Positions 8,913-18,540 of a stretch of 64,000 nucleotides of DNA are shown piece by piece. Where the stretch lies: positions 434,001 to 498,000 of the forward strand of contig JARUHJ010000002.1 in NCBI GenBank assembly GCA_029667085.1. The letters run 5' to 3'. The translations under genes and the position numbers were made by a program. Position 1 is the first letter of the stretch, and every line of letters begins with the position of its first letter. The notes beneath the pieces were generated by a model, which was not told the origin of the DNA, made no database searches, and was given only the letters and a program-made list of their open reading frames with translations. This DNA comes from Deltaproteobacteria bacterium IMCC39524. Its GTDB lineage: Bacteria > Desulfobacterota > Desulfuromonadia > Desulfuromonadales > BM103.

Positions 8913-10289
8913 ATGAATGTCAAAATTGAAGATGTCAGCAGCATTAAAAAGAAGTTGAGCTTTGAGGTTGCTGCAGACCAGGTAGATAAAGAAATCAGCA
9001 AGGCTTTTAAGAAGATCGGCAAGACCGCTAAGATCAAGGGTTTTCGCGCTGGCAAGATCCCCGTCGCGGTTCTCGAAAAGTATTATGGCGCTCAGATGGA
9101 GCAGGAAGTCCTCTCTCGTCTGATCAATGACACTTACTTCCAGGCCCTGCAGGAAAATGCAATTCCCGTTGTTGGCGAGCCCAACATCCTTGATAGCAGC
9201 GGTATCATTAAGGGAGAAGCCTTTACTTATGAGGCAGAAGTAGAAATCAAGCCGGAGATTACTGCCAAGGACTACACCAAGCTTTCTCTGGAAAAAGAAA
9301 AGTTTGTTGCGGACCCCAAAGTCCTCGACAGTCGTCTTGAAGAGATGCGTACGTCGCGTGCCCAGGTAGAGCCGACCACCCGTAAAAAAGCCCGCGAGGG
9401 CGATTCGGTCGTGATCGATTTTGAAGGTTTTGTTGATGGCGTGGCTTTCGAAGGTGGTAAGGGTGAGGAGCACCTGCTTGAACTTGGTTCAGGTTCTTTT
9501 ATCCCCGGCTTCGAGGATCAGGTTGTTGGCATGAAGCGCGAAGACGCCAAGGATGTTGAGATCACTTTCCCTGAAGAGTACGGTCAGGCCGAGTTGGCTG
9601 GCAAACCGGCAGTCTTCAAGGTTGTTATGAAAGAGATCAAGGAGAAGGTTGTTCCCGAGCTTGATGATGAGTTTGCCAAAGGCTTCGGAGTTGATACCCT
9701 TGATGAATTGAAAGCCCAATTGCAGACAAGCTACGAGACTCAGGAGGTCAACCGGGTTGAAGGTGACCTGCGAGAGAAGTTGGTTGGCAAGTTGATCGAA
9801 AAGAACCCGGTCGAGGTTCCTGAAGCGATGATCGTTAAGCAGCTTGAATATATGTACGAGAATATCTGCAACCGGATGCAGTCTCAGGGGATGAAACCGG
9901 AGATGCTCGGCATCACTCCGGAGAATTTCCGCGAGAACTACCGCGAGACAGCTATTGAGCAGGTGAGCGGCAACCTGATACTGGAAGCGATCGGTCGGCA
10001 GGAAAATATCGTCGCTGATGAGTCTGAGATTGACGCCAAGCTGGAAGAGATCGCCACCATGGCCAATGCACCGATTGATATGGTCAAGAAATACTATGCC
10101 GGTGCAGAAGCCCGCAGCGGCCTGATGGCCCAGATTGCCGAAGAGAAGGTGGTCAGCTTTCTCCTTGAGAGCGCCAAGGTAAAAGAGGTTGCTCCCAAGA
10201 AGGAGAAAGAGGCGGAGCCAAAGAAAGACGCTGCTCCTAAAAAGGCGAAAAAGAAGACCGAGAAGAAGGCTGACAAGGGGGACGCATGA
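8913..10289 (+). CDS. tig: Trigger factor, ribosome-associated chaperone
   Basis: The 458-residue product opens [19 protein letters not shown], includes the ribosome-docking signature GFRAGKIP (about 44-51), a central FKBP-type isomerase domain ([14 protein letters not shown], about 160-240) and the helical C-terminal chaperone domain. The last 35 residues form an unusual Lys/Glu/Ala-rich tail (repeated KK, EKK and PKK). It binds the ribosome exit and shields nascent chains. The ATG at 8913 has AGGAG seven bases upstream; an in-frame start at 8880 lacks a site. The stop overlaps clpP by four bases (ATGA), giving the conserved tig-clpP-clpX-lon order. Confidence 0.96.
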   Translation: MNVKIEDVSSIKKKLSFEVAADQVDKEISKAFKKIGKTAKIKGFRAGKIPVAVLEKYYGAQMEQEVLSRLINDTYFQALQENAIPVVGEPNILDSSGIIKGEAFTYEAEVEIKPEITAKDYTKLSLEKEKFVADPKVLDSRLEEMRTSRAQVEPTTRKKAREGDSVVIDFEGFVDGVAFEGGKGEEHLLELGSGSFIPGFEDQVVGMKREDAKDVEITFPEEYGQAELAGKPAVFKVVMKEIKEKVVPELDDEFAKGFGVDTLDELKAQLQTSYETQEVNRVEGDLREKLVGKLIEKNPVEVPEAMIVKQLEYMYENICNRMQSQGMKPEMLGITPENFRENYRETAIEQVSGNLILEAIGRQENIVADESEIDAKLEEIATMANAPIDMVKKYYAGAEARSGLMAQIAEEKVVSFLLESAKVKEVAPKKEKEAEPKKDAAPKKAKKKTEKKADKGDA

Positions 10290-10879
10290 ACTTGATTCCT
10301 ATGGTCGTTGAGCAAACCGGTCGCGGTGAACGCTCTTACGATATCTACTCTCGACTGCTCAAGGACCGGATTATTTTCCTGGGCGGCGGTATTGACGATC
10401 ATGTGGCCAATCTGATCATTGCCCAGATGCTTTTTCTTGAGTCGGAAGACGCGGAGAAAGATATCCACCTCTACATCAACTCTCCCGGTGGAGTTGTCAC
10501 CGCGGGCCTGGCGATTTACGACACCATGCAGTACCTGAAAGCTCCGGTCTCCACGATCTGTGTTGGCCAGGCGGCCAGTATGGGTGCGCTGCTGTTGGCA
10601 GCAGGCACAGCTGGCAAGCGTTATGCCCTGCCGCACGCCCGTATCATGATCCATCAGCCTCTTGGCGGTTTTCAGGGGCAGGCAACGGATATCAGTATTC
10701 ACGCTCAGGAGATTCTGCGTCTGAAAGAGACTCTCAATGGCATCATGGCCGATCACTCCGGTAAGGATATCATCCAGTTGTCTTCTGACACGGAGCGAGA
10801 TTTCTTCATGGGTAGCGAAGCCGCAAAAGAGTATGGTATTATCGACGACATAGTGAGCAGGAAGCCTTCGGTGGATTGA
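10286..10879 (+). CDS. clpP: ATP-dependent Clp protease proteolytic subunit
   Basis: A 197-residue ClpP of ordinary length. The catalytic triad is visible: Ser98 in [10 protein letters not shown], His123 in [10 protein letters not shown] and Asp172 in ERDFFMG. It assembles as a 14-subunit barrel that degrades proteins unfolded by ClpX (next gene) or ClpA. The N-terminal [16 protein letters not shown] is typical and suggests a short cleaved propeptide. It overlaps tig by four bases and precedes clpX by 87 bases. Confidence 0.97.
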   Translation: MNLIPMVVEQTGRGERSYDIYSRLLKDRIIFLGGGIDDHVANLIIAQMLFLESEDAEKDIHLYINSPGGVVTAGLAIYDTMQYLKAPVSTICVGQAASMGALLLAAGTAGKRYALPHARIMIHQPLGGFQGQATDISIHAQEILRLKETLNGIMADHSGKDIIQLSSDTERDFFMGSEAAKEYGIIDDIVSRKPSVD

Positions 10880-10966
10880 TGTTCCTTTTTTCAAAGTGTT
10901 TGTTAAACTGATTGTGCCACCCGATGTGCTTCCGGACAAGATAGAGTCTTTCAAAGAGGTGAGATA

Positions 10967-12214
10967 GTGACCCAGAAGAATGGTAGTGGCGACCAATTGA
11001 CCTGCTCGTTCTGTGGTAAAGCACAGGAAGAGGTGAAGAAGCTGATTGCCGGCCCGGCAGTTTATATCTGCGACGAGTGTATCGAGCTCTGCAAAGATAT
11101 TATCGCCGAGGAAGCTCAGCTTGAAGAGGTGCCTTTAGGAGGCGGTCAGCTTCCTAAACCGGTTGAAATTAAGGACGTTCTGGACGATTTTGTGATTGGC
11201 CAGGAGCGCGCCAAGAAGGTTCTGGCCGTTGCTGTTTACAACCACTACAAACGCGTCGAGGCTTCTGAAAAGGCTGGCGATGTTGAAATTCAGAAGAGTA
11301 ACATCCTGCTGCTCGGGCCGACCGGTAGTGGTAAGACTTTACTCGCCCAGACTCTCGCCCGGGTTCTTGATGTTCCCTTCGCTATTGCCGATGCCACCAA
11401 TTTGACTGAAGCTGGTTACGTTGGTGAAGACGTTGAGAATATTATCCTGAGCCTTCTGCAGGCAGCTGATTACGACCTGGAAAAAGCACAGAAGGGCATT
11501 ATCTATATCGACGAAGTCGATAAGATTGCCCGCAAGTCAGACTCTCCATCGATTACCCGTGATGTGTCTGGAGAAGGTGTCCAGCAGGCTTTGCTCAAGA
11601 TCATCGAGGGTACGACCGCCAGTGTACCGCCAAAGGGTGGTCGCAAGCATCCCCAGCAAGAATTCCTCAAGGTTGATACGACCAATATACTGTTTATCTG
11701 TGGCGGCGCTTTTTCCGGCCTTGAAACAGTGATCGGCCAGCGTGTTGGCGCAAAAACCATGGGCTTCGGTGCCGATTCAGCCCAGCAGAAAGAAGAAAAG
11801 ATCGGCGAAGTCCTCTGCCAGGTTGAGCCGGGTGATTTGCTCAAGTATGGCCTGATTCCAGAGTTTATCGGTCGTCTGCCGATCGTGGCAACGCTTGACG
11901 AATTGGATGAGGAGGCTTTGGTTCGAATCCTTAGCGAGCCGAAAAATGCCCTGGTCAAACAGTACCAGAAGCTCTTCGACATGGAGGGCGTTGATCTCCG
12001 CTTCAGTGATGGTGCACTGGTTGCCGTTGCTGCAGAGGCTCTCAAGCGCAAAACAGGTGCGCGAGGGCTGCGCTCCATCCTAGAGAATGCTATGCTTGAC
12101 GTTATGTATGATATCCCTTCTCAGGATCGTGTCCGAGAAGTCATGATCAACGAAGATGTGGTTTTTAAAGGCACCCAGCCTATTGTTATCTACGAACACG
12201 CCGAGTCGGCCTGA
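10967..12214 (+). CDS. clpX: ATP-dependent Clp protease ATP-binding subunit ClpX
   Basis: A 415-residue AAA+ unfoldase. The N-terminal C4 zinc domain is present (CSFCGK at 14-19, CDEC near 36-39). It has Walker A GPTGSGKT, Walker [10 protein letters not shown], sensor and arginine-finger regions, and the pore/ClpP loop region (IGF-type motif within GFGADSAQQ). It feeds substrates to ClpP. The GTG start at 10967 follows AGAGGTGAG. It is encoded with clpP and lon, so the three proteolysis genes can be expressed together. Confidence 0.97.
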   Translation: MTQKNGSGDQLTCSFCGKAQEEVKKLIAGPAVYICDECIELCKDIIAEEAQLEEVPLGGGQLPKPVEIKDVLDDFVIGQERAKKVLAVAVYNHYKRVEASEKAGDVEIQKSNILLLGPTGSGKTLLAQTLARVLDVPFAIADATNLTEAGYVGEDVENIILSLLQAADYDLEKAQKGIIYIDEVDKIARKSDSPSITRDVSGEGVQQALLKIIEGTTASVPPKGGRKHPQQEFLKVDTTNILFICGGAFSGLETVIGQRVGAKTMGFGADSAQQKEEKIGEVLCQVEPGDLLKYGLIPEFIGRLPIVATLDELDEEALVRILSEPKNALVKQYQKLFDMEGVDLRFSDGALVAVAAEALKRKTGARGLRSILENAMLDVMYDIPSQDRVREVMINEDVVFKGTQPIVIYEHAESA

Positions 12215-12256
12215 TAGAGTTCCTGTCGGGCGTGTGCTCAGCTGGAAGATATTTCT

Positions 12257-14674
12257 ATGACAGAACTCTCAGAAGAATCCCTGCCTGACGCTGTAAAACC
12301 AGATACATATCCTGTCCTGCCTCTAAGGGACATCGTTATCTTTCCACACATGGTGACTCCCCTGTTTGTTGGCCGACCACGGTCGATTCAAGCACTGGAA
12401 TGGGCCATGGAGCATGAGAAGCTGGTTCTGCTTGTCACTCAGAAAGACCCCAAAACTGACGATCCCCTGGCGGATGACATGTTTGAGATGGGAACCCTGG
12501 GGCAGGTTGTGCAGATGCTCAAACTCCCTGATGGAACTGTCAAGGTCCTGATCGAAGGTCAGGTCCGAGCACGCCTTATCGATCTCGATTACACCGAAGA
12601 GTGTATCTTTGCTTCCTTGCAGGAGTTGCCCGATCAGGAAGCTGACTCACCTGAGCAGGAAGCCCTGATGCGCAGCGTGAACAACACTTTCGAGACGTAT
12701 GCCAACCTCAGCAAAAAAATTCCTGCGGAGATGGTCACCTCGGTAGCCGGCGTCGAAGAGCCCGGCCGCTTTGCCGATACCATCGTCGCACACTTGACCG
12801 TTCAGATTTCGGACAAGCAGGAGGTCCTCGAAGAGATGGACTCCCTGTTGCGCCTTGAAAAACTGCTGGCACTGATGGAGCGTGAAGTTGAGATCCTGCA
12901 GATCGAAAAAAAGATCCGCAATCGTGTCAAAAGCCAGATGGAGCGCAGCCAGAAAGAATACTATCTGAATGAACAGATGCGAGCCATTCAGAAGGAGCTC
13001 GGTGAAAAAGACGAGTTCAAACAGGAATTGCGCGAGCTGGAAGAGAAGATTTCCAAGTCGCGCATGTCCAAAGAAGCGACCGAGAAAGCGACGGCAGAGC
13101 TGCGCAAGCTCAAGATGATGTCGCCTATGTCGGCAGAAGCCACGGTTGTGCGTAATTACATCGACTGGCTGGTGGCGTTGCCGTGGAAGAAGGGCACCAA
13201 GGATCAGATTGACTTGGATAAAGCGGAAGAGATCCTCGATGAGGATCATTACGGTCTGGAGAAGGTTAAAGAGCGAATCCTCGAGTATCTGGCGGTGCAG
13301 GCCCTGGTGAAAAAAATCAAGGGCCCGATCCTCTGCCTGGTCGGCCCTCCCGGAGTCGGCAAAACTTCGCTCGGTCGTTCTGTGGCCCGTGCCATGGGCC
13401 GTAAGTTCCTCCGCGTCTCTCTCGGCGGTGTTCGTGACGAGGCCGAGATCCGTGGTCATCGTCGTACCTACATTGGCGCTATGCCTGGCAAGGTTATTCA
13501 AGGTTTACGCAAGGTCGGTATGCGCAACCCCGTGTTCCTTCTCGACGAGGTCGACAAGATGAGTACGGACTTTCGCGGTGACCCTTCGTCGGCGTTGCTC
13601 GAAGTTCTGGATCCTGAACAGAACAACACTTTTGCTGATCATTTCCTGGATGTTGATTACGACCTCTCCTCGGTCATGTTTATCGCCACAGCCAATACGC
13701 TGCATTCGATCCCCGGGCCACTACGTGATCGCATGGAAGTCATTCACGTGGAAGGCTACACCGAAGAAGAGAAGGTTCATATCGCCGAGCGTTACCTGCT
13801 GCCCAAGCAATTGGAAACCCATGGTCTCAAGGCTGAGCAGGTTAAATTTTCAGAGGCCGCGTTGCTGGAAATCGTTCGTCGTTATACCAGGGAGGCCGGC
13901 GTGCGTAATCTCGAGCGCGAGATCGCGAACGTTTTCCGTAAGATTGCTCGACAAGTCGTCAAGGCTGGCCAGCAAGGTAAGCGCTTCCAAGTCGGTGGAC
14001 CGCAGATCAAAAAGTACTTGGGCGTGCCTCGCTACAGCTTCGGAGTGCGTGAAGAGGAGCATGGTGTCGGTCTGGTTAATGGCCTTGCCTGGACCGAGGT
14101 CGGTGGTGAGCTGCTGACCATTGAAGTGACAATCTTGCCTGGTAAGGGCAAACTGACCGTTACAGGTAAACTCGGTGAGGTTATGCAGGAATCAGCTCAG
14201 GCAGCGCTCAGTTACGTCCGTTCTCGTTGGAGCCCTCTCGGCCTGGAAGAGGACTTCTATAGCAGTATTGATATCCATATCCATGTCCCAGAGGGAGCTA
14301 TTCCGAAGGATGGGCCGTCTGCTGGCATTACCATGGCAACAGCTCTGGCTTCTGCGTTGACCGGGTTGGCTGTCGATCAGGACTTGGCGATGACGGGTGA
14401 GATTACGCTGCGTGGTCGAGTTCTTCCGATCGGTGGGTTGAAAGAGAAACTTTTGGCAGCAAAACGTGCCGGAATTCATCGAATCCTGATTCCTCAAGAG
14501 AATGAAAAGAATCTTGAGGATGTGCCCATGACGATTCGTCGCTCTTTGGAGATAATCCCTGTCGCGCATATGGATAAGGTCCTTGATGAAGCGATTTTGG
14601 GTAGCTTTTCTGTGACGTCTTCGGCTGACAATACAGAATACTCCTTAGAGCCAGAAAAATCGGTACATCACTGA
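12257..14674 (+). CDS. lon: ATP-dependent protease Lon
   Basis: An 805-residue LonA: N-terminal substrate domain ([20 protein letters not shown]), coiled coil, AAA+ module with Walker [14 protein letters not shown] and Walker [11 protein letters not shown], and the serine-lysine protease domain. The nucleophile is Ser688 in [10 protein letters not shown] and the general-base Lys lies in GGLKEK (729-731). It degrades misfolded and regulatory proteins in the cytosol. It starts 42 bases after clpX. An HU gene with its own promoter follows 100 bases later, so lon probably ends the tig-clp operon. Confidence 0.97.
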   Translation: MTELSEESLPDAVKPDTYPVLPLRDIVIFPHMVTPLFVGRPRSIQALEWAMEHEKLVLLVTQKDPKTDDPLADDMFEMGTLGQVVQMLKLPDGTVKVLIEGQVRARLIDLDYTEECIFASLQELPDQEADSPEQEALMRSVNNTFETYANLSKKIPAEMVTSVAGVEEPGRFADTIVAHLTVQISDKQEVLEEMDSLLRLEKLLALMEREVEILQIEKKIRNRVKSQMERSQKEYYLNEQMRAIQKELGEKDEFKQELRELEEKISKSRMSKEATEKATAELRKLKMMSPMSAEATVVRNYIDWLVALPWKKGTKDQIDLDKAEEILDEDHYGLEKVKERILEYLAVQALVKKIKGPILCLVGPPGVGKTSLGRSVARAMGRKFLRVSLGGVRDEAEIRGHRRTYIGAMPGKVIQGLRKVGMRNPVFLLDEVDKMSTDFRGDPSSALLEVLDPEQNNTFADHFLDVDYDLSSVMFIATANTLHSIPGPLRDRMEVIHVEGYTEEEKVHIAERYLLPKQLETHGLKAEQVKFSEAALLEIVRRYTREAGVRNLEREIANVFRKIARQVVKAGQQGKRFQVGGPQIKKYLGVPRYSFGVREEEHGVGLVNGLAWTEVGGELLTIEVTILPGKGKLTVTGKLGEVMQESAQAALSYVRSRWSPLGLEEDFYSSIDIHIHVPEGAIPKDGPSAGITMATALASALTGLAVDQDLAMTGEITLRGRVLPIGGLKEKLLAAKRAGIHRILIPQENEKNLEDVPMTIRRSLEIIPVAHMDKVLDEAILGSFSVTSSADNTEYSLEPEKSVHH

Positions 14675-14694
14675 CCGTTTTAACCAATTATTTC

Positions 14695-14728
14695 TTGACT
14701 CAATTTTGGAGCCTCTGATATATATAAT
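14695..14728 (+). promoter_or_regulatory. Promoter of the HU gene
   Basis: TTGACT, 18 bases, TATATA (overlapping TATAAT at 14723-14728) lies about 50 bases before the HU start, in an A/T-rich stretch between lon and HU. Confidence 0.6.
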
Positions 14729-14776
14729 CCCGTTTTCAGCAGGGCTTAATCATTCTTTTACTAGTGGAGGTATGTT

Positions 14777-15049
14777 GTGACTAAGGCTGATCTTGTTAAT
14801 TCAATTGCAGAGAAGGCGGGACTGAGCAAGGCCGATGCAGAGAAGGCACTCAAGGCATTTACGGATGCTGTTACTGATGCTCTGAAGGCAGGCGAGAAGG
14901 TCTCTTTGGTTGGTTTTGGTACTTTCAGCGTGGGCGACCGTGCTGCACGTACTGGCCAGAACCCTCAGACTGGTGCGAAGATCGAAATCCCTGCAGCCAA
15001 GGTTCCTAAGTTCAAGGCTGGCAAGGCATTGAAAGATTCCATCAACTAA
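14777..15049 (+). CDS. hup: HU-family DNA-binding protein
   Basis: A 90-residue HU/IHF fold protein of standard length. It has the N-terminal helices ([20 protein letters not shown]), the core signature [20 protein letters not shown] and a beta-arm that inserts in the DNA minor groove (about 55-74). It compacts and bends DNA without strong sequence preference. The GTG start has GGAGG six bases upstream; its own promoter and a long terminator hairpin make it monocistronic. The position after lon is common in proteobacteria. Confidence 0.96.
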   Translation: MTKADLVNSIAEKAGLSKADAEKALKAFTDAVTDALKAGEKVSLVGFGTFSVGDRAARTGQNPQTGAKIEIPAAKVPKFKAGKALKDSIN

Positions 15050-15104
15050 ATAGTTGAAGACATGATTGTTTCAGAGTTTCTCTGGAACAGTTGTGGAGCA
15101 GTTG

Positions 15105-15156
15105 AAAATAGGAAACGTTTAAAGATGGGTTTTCCCTTAAAAGCGTTTCCTATTTT
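15105..15156 (+). terminator. Terminator of the HU gene
   Basis: A 13-bp perfect inverted repeat (AAAATAGGAAACG / CGTTTCCTATTTT) encloses a 26-base loop that itself can fold (AAGATGGG...). The right arm ends in T-rich sequence, and tRNA-Asp follows 13 bases later. Confidence 0.75.
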
Positions 15157-15168
15157 CTATCTTTATGC

Positions 15169-15245
15169 GGGGCTGTAGTAGAGTCGGTTACAACATCGGC
15201 CTGTCACGCCGGAGGTCGCGGGTTCGAGTCCCGTCAGCCCCGCCA
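15169..15245 (+). tRNA. tRNA-Asp (GTC), copy 1
   Basis: Acceptor GGGGCTG/CAGCCCC, anticodon stem TCGGC/GCCGG with loop CTGTCAC giving GTC; T loop GGTTCGAGTCC. CCA is encoded. It is identical to copy 2 at 15348. Confidence 0.96.
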
Positions 15246-15254
15246 TTAAAATAT

Positions 15255-15330
15255 GGGCGAATAGCTCAGCTGGGAGAGCATCGGCCTTACAAGCCGAGGG
15301 TCACAGGTTCGAGCCCTGTTTCGCCCACCA
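15255..15330 (+). tRNA. tRNA-Val (TAC)
   Basis: Acceptor GGGCGAA/TTCGCCC, anticodon stem TCGGC/GCCGA with loop CTTACAA giving TAC. CCA is encoded. It sits between two identical tRNA-Asp genes. Confidence 0.96.
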
Positions 15331-15347
15331 TATTTACAATTTGTTCG

Positions 15348-15424
15348 GGGGCTGTAGTAGAGTCGGTTACAACATCGGCCTGTCACGCCGGAGGTCGCGG
15401 GTTCGAGTCCCGTCAGCCCCGCCA
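15348..15424 (+). tRNA. tRNA-Asp (GTC), copy 2
   Basis: A 77-base tRNA identical to copy 1 at 15169-15245, with loop CTGTCAC giving GTC. CCA is encoded. Confidence 0.96.
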
Positions 15425-15566
15425 TTTTTAATCGAGGTGATTCCTGTAGTGGGGGTCGCCTCTTTCTTTTAGTTTTATTGACTTTGATTGGGATTTTTTA
15501 TAAGTTTCTTACTGGTAATTATTTTATTCGCAGCTGTTTCAAATAGTACTTTAAGGAGAAGCTTGT

Positions 15567-16532
15567 ATGCTTTTGTTAACTAGATTTGTTGGTGTTCTCT
15601 TTGTGTTGCTCTACTGTTTATCTTTTTCTGTTGCTTTTGCAGAGCAAAATAAAAATGAGGATAAAGATATCCTGAAGGTTGGCAATATTGTTCTTACAAA
15701 GATGGATTTTGATCTTCGGCTCCAAAAGATCATGCCTATGCAGCTGAGTTTTCATGGTGGATTAAAAACCGAAAAATTAAATGAGATTAAAGAGCAGGCT
15801 GAAGATGAGTTGATTACTATTGCCTACAAAGCTCTTTATGCTATCGACGAAGAAATTGCAGTTGATCCCGCCACGTTTGATAAAGAATGGGAAAAAGTGC
15901 TTAGTAGTACCCAAAACTTTTCAGAAACGTCAAGTCCTTATCTTTGGGGGAAAGTGAGAGCAGGCCTGTATCGTCAATTACTTGCGCAGCGTGCTGAAGA
16001 AATAGTAGTGAATGACAAACTTAAATTCTCTGATGAAGAGGTTTCTTCTTTTTATGCAAAGCATGGGGAAATGTTTTTTCAGCCCAAAACATATACAGCA
16101 AGCCACATTCTGGTGAAAGTTGATCCTGCCTCTAATGCTGAAGAACGACAATTACTAAAATCTCGTGCAGAGGATCTGCTCGCTAGAGCTAGGGACGGCG
16201 AAGACTTTTATAACCTGGCTTATTATGAATCGGACGACCGAAGTAAATATGTCGGTGGCAGTCTGGGCTCTTTTCAAGGAGGGCAAACTGTTGCGGAGTT
16301 TGATGAAGCTGTTAAAAATTTGCAGCCCGGTGATATCTCAGACCTTGTGAAGACGATGTACGGGTTTCATATCATCAAGCTTGATGCCGTGGATGAAGCG
16401 CGTCAGTTGACGTTTGAAGAAGCCGCACCTAAAATACGCACCCAGCTTGCAGAGACTAAGCGTAAGCAATTATATGAAGCTTGGATGTCTAAACTGAAAG
16501 ATCAGTATCCCATTGAACGCTTTGACCAATAA
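15567..16532 (+). CDS. Exported parvulin-type peptidyl-prolyl isomerase (SurA/PpiC-like)
   Basis: A 321-residue protein with a signal peptide (hydrophobic residues 6-24, likely cleavage after SVAFA), an N-terminal SurA-like helical region, and one parvulin domain at about 170-275 (YTASHILVKVD, GGSLGSFQGGQ, TMYGFHIIKL). It should help fold periplasmic or outer-membrane proteins. It starts a group of a parvulin, an NHL lipoprotein and two multiheme cytochromes on one strand, which suggests it assists those exported proteins; this last point is inference. AAGGAG precedes the ATG. The NHL gene follows after three bases. Confidence 0.87.
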   Translation: MLLLTRFVGVLFVLLYCLSFSVAFAEQNKNEDKDILKVGNIVLTKMDFDLRLQKIMPMQLSFHGGLKTEKLNEIKEQAEDELITIAYKALYAIDEEIAVDPATFDKEWEKVLSSTQNFSETSSPYLWGKVRAGLYRQLLAQRAEEIVVNDKLKFSDEEVSSFYAKHGEMFFQPKTYTASHILVKVDPASNAEERQLLKSRAEDLLARARDGEDFYNLAYYESDDRSKYVGGSLGSFQGGQTVAEFDEAVKNLQPGDISDLVKTMYGFHIIKLDAVDEARQLTFEEAAPKIRTQLAETKRKQLYEAWMSKLKDQYPIERFDQ

Positions 16533-16535
16533 ATT

Positions 16536-17579
16536 GTGACAAAAATGTCGAGAGGCCTTCCATTCCTTCTTCTCATTATCGTGTTGGGTTCGCTAAATGG
16601 CTGTGTCGGTGCGTCGACACAGCCATTTCTCTGGCAGGACGAAACCATTGATCTTGTTTGGCCGCCCCCCCCCGATGAACCGAGAATCAGCTTTCTTCGC
16701 AACTTGAATGGGCCTCAGGATTTTAAAGTTAAGGGTCGAACTTCCGGGGTTTTGGATTGGTTTCTTGGTGAGCGCCAAAAAGAGCTTCCCTTGCTCAGTC
16801 CTTTTGCTGTCGCAACCAGTCAGTCTGGATTGATTTGGGTCGCAGATAACGGATCTCGCATGCTCTATCGTCTCGACCTGAATCGTAAAAAGGTCGATTA
16901 TTTTCAGGAGTTTGCAGGTGCTCGGCTCTTTTCGCCGAGCGGGATCGCTGTTGATGAAGCGTCTCGACGGGTCTTTTTGGCGGATGCCGGAAGCCCAAAA
17001 ATCTTCGTTCTCGATTTCGAAGGGAATTATCTTGAAAGCTGGGGCCCGACAGGTGGTTTTAAACGCCCTGCTGGATTGGCTTTAGACTCGACAGGTCGGT
17101 TGTATGTTGCAGATGTCATGGGTGAGTCTGTCTACGTTTTTAATGTTGATGGATCTTTAGCGAAAAAGCTGCAAAGCCGGCTAACTCCAGATGGCCGTTT
17201 CAGAAAGCCACTCACTGTTGCTTTGGGACCAAATGATGAAGTTCTGGTTCTCGACGCAATATTTTTTACCGTTGAGGTCCAGGATGCGCAGGGGTCTTTG
17301 CTCGGGACTATTGGCCGGCCAGGAGATGCGGCGGGTTATTTTGCGAGGCCAAAGGGGCTTACTGTGGATCGGGCCGGCCATGTTTTTGTGTCGGACTCGG
17401 CATTTGACAATATCCAGGTATTTGATTTGGCGGGAAATCTCCTGATGTTTTTCGGGGGGTCGGGCGGCCAGCCCGGTCGATTCAATCTGCCCGCCGGGCT
17501 TTTTGTTGATCATGAAGACCGTTTGTTTGTCGCAGACTCTTACAACCACCGTGTTCAGGTGTTTAAGCTGCTTCATTAG
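16536..17579 (+). CDS. NHL-repeat beta-propeller lipoprotein
   Basis: About 347 residues. The N-terminus has a hydrophobic stretch ending in a lipobox (SLNGC, Cys23), so it is probably a lipoprotein. The rest is six or so NHL-type repeats with the pattern GIAVDEASRRVFLAD, GLALDSTGRLYVAD and GLTVDRAGHVFVSD, typical of a six-bladed propeller. No catalytic residues are evident; propellers of this kind usually act in protein or ligand binding. The start is the GTG at 16536 or the ATG at 16545; both leave the signal intact. It lies between a parvulin and two cytochromes, a neighbourhood that suggests a role with extracytoplasmic electron-transfer proteins. Confidence 0.85.
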   Translation: MTKMSRGLPFLLLIIVLGSLNGCVGASTQPFLWQDETIDLVWPPPPDEPRISFLRNLNGPQDFKVKGRTSGVLDWFLGERQKELPLLSPFAVATSQSGLIWVADNGSRMLYRLDLNRKKVDYFQEFAGARLFSPSGIAVDEASRRVFLADAGSPKIFVLDFEGNYLESWGPTGGFKRPAGLALDSTGRLYVADVMGESVYVFNVDGSLAKKLQSRLTPDGRFRKPLTVALGPNDEVLVLDAIFFTVEVQDAQGSLLGTIGRPGDAAGYFARPKGLTVDRAGHVFVSDSAFDNIQVFDLAGNLLMFFGGSGGQPGRFNLPAGLFVDHEDRLFVADSYNHRVQVFKLLH

Positions 17580-17697
17580 ACTTCAGACAACCCTTACTTG
17601 AGCCTGTTGTGGCGTATTCTTTGCATATATTGTTGTTTGTGTTTAACACTACACGTCATGTCTACACGCAATTTACGGCCACACTAGGTAGTTGATC

Positions 17698-18540
17698 ATG
17701 TCGCAGAATAAATATTTTTTTGTGTTTCTACTTATTGTCCTTTCTATGGTCTCAGCTGATGTGGTCATGTCAATACCTGTCTCAGACACTGATAATAAAC
17801 ATAACCTTTCGAGCTCCGCGACCCATGGAGGACCACACGCTCAACCTGTTTCGACGGGAGGTACGGACCAGATCTGCATTTTTTGTCATACTCCACATTC
17901 TGCAACGCCGGGGTCGACTCTTTGGAGCCGCTCTGATCCTAACTCCTCGACCTTTAAGCTTTATGGAGGACAATTGGTCATTAAGGGAGATCTTCCCGGA
18001 TCCCCTGCGAACTCCGTGGATCACAGCAAATACCAGCTTGCCGGGCCGGATCCCTACCCCAGCGGAGCTTCTCGGCTATGCCTTTCCTGTCATGATGGCG
18101 TCACGGCGATGGGTATTCTGAATGATGGCACGTCAATTGCCATGCTCGGCGGGCAGGATGTGGTCACTGACAATGTCCGCGGCGACTTTGTTATTGGAGC
18201 AGCGAGTGCTTCTAGCCAAGACCTTTCGACGTCTCATCCGATCTCATTTGTTTACGATAATGCTGTACTTGCCGATATAAATACTGCCCGGCCTGGAACA
18301 ACCTATCAGTTGCCGCTGAATCTAACAGTTTTTACCCCGCTTGATGGCGAGAACAAGATGCAATGTACGACTTGCCATGATCCCCATGAGGATACAAAGG
18401 CGGATGGCTATTCTGTGCCTTTCTGGAGGCATAGAGCAACACCTATTGTTGATCCCTATGATGATGTATGTAACCAGTGCCACATTGGAGGCACTCCTGG
18501 CCTTCCTGCTGGTGATCATAACCCAGGGCCAGGAATATGA
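17698..18540 (+). CDS. Tetraheme c-type cytochrome, exported
   Basis: A 280-residue protein with a signal peptide (about 1-26) and four CxxCH haem-binding motifs: CIFCH (60-64), CLSCH (128-132), CTTCH (223-227) and CNQCH (258-262). Extra histidines (for example near residues 43-47 and TSHPISF) can serve as distal ligands. Periplasmic or outer-membrane electron transfer is the likely role; the redox partner is unknown. The ATG at 17698 is preferred over a TTG six bases earlier. Its stop overlaps the next cytochrome by four bases (ATGA), so the two are made together. Confidence 0.9.
   Translation: MSQNKYFFVFLLIVLSMVSADVVMSIPVSDTDNKHNLSSSATHGGPHAQPVSTGGTDQICIFCHTPHSATPGSTLWSRSDPNSSTFKLYGGQLVIKGDLPGSPANSVDHSKYQLAGPDPYPSGASRLCLSCHDGVTAMGILNDGTSIAMLGGQDVVTDNVRGDFVIGAASASSQDLSTSHPISFVYDNAVLADINTARPGTTYQLPLNLTVFTPLDGENKMQCTTCHDPHEDTKADGYSVPFWRHRATPIVDPYDDVCNQCHIGGTPGLPAGDHNPGPGI

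Noticed and set aside
10094-10996. A 300-codon frame on the minus strand across clpP
   Set aside because: It is the shadow of tig and clpP in another frame, as the catalytic motifs lie on the plus strand.
12647-13501. A 284-codon frame on the minus strand within lon
   Set aside because: Shadow of lon; composition is rich in Leu/Phe/His as expected from antisense of Glu/Lys-rich coding.
15165-15431. An 88-codon open frame over the second tRNA group
   Set aside because: It is made of tRNA-Asp, tRNA-Val and tRNA-Asp sequences and repeats itself accordingly.
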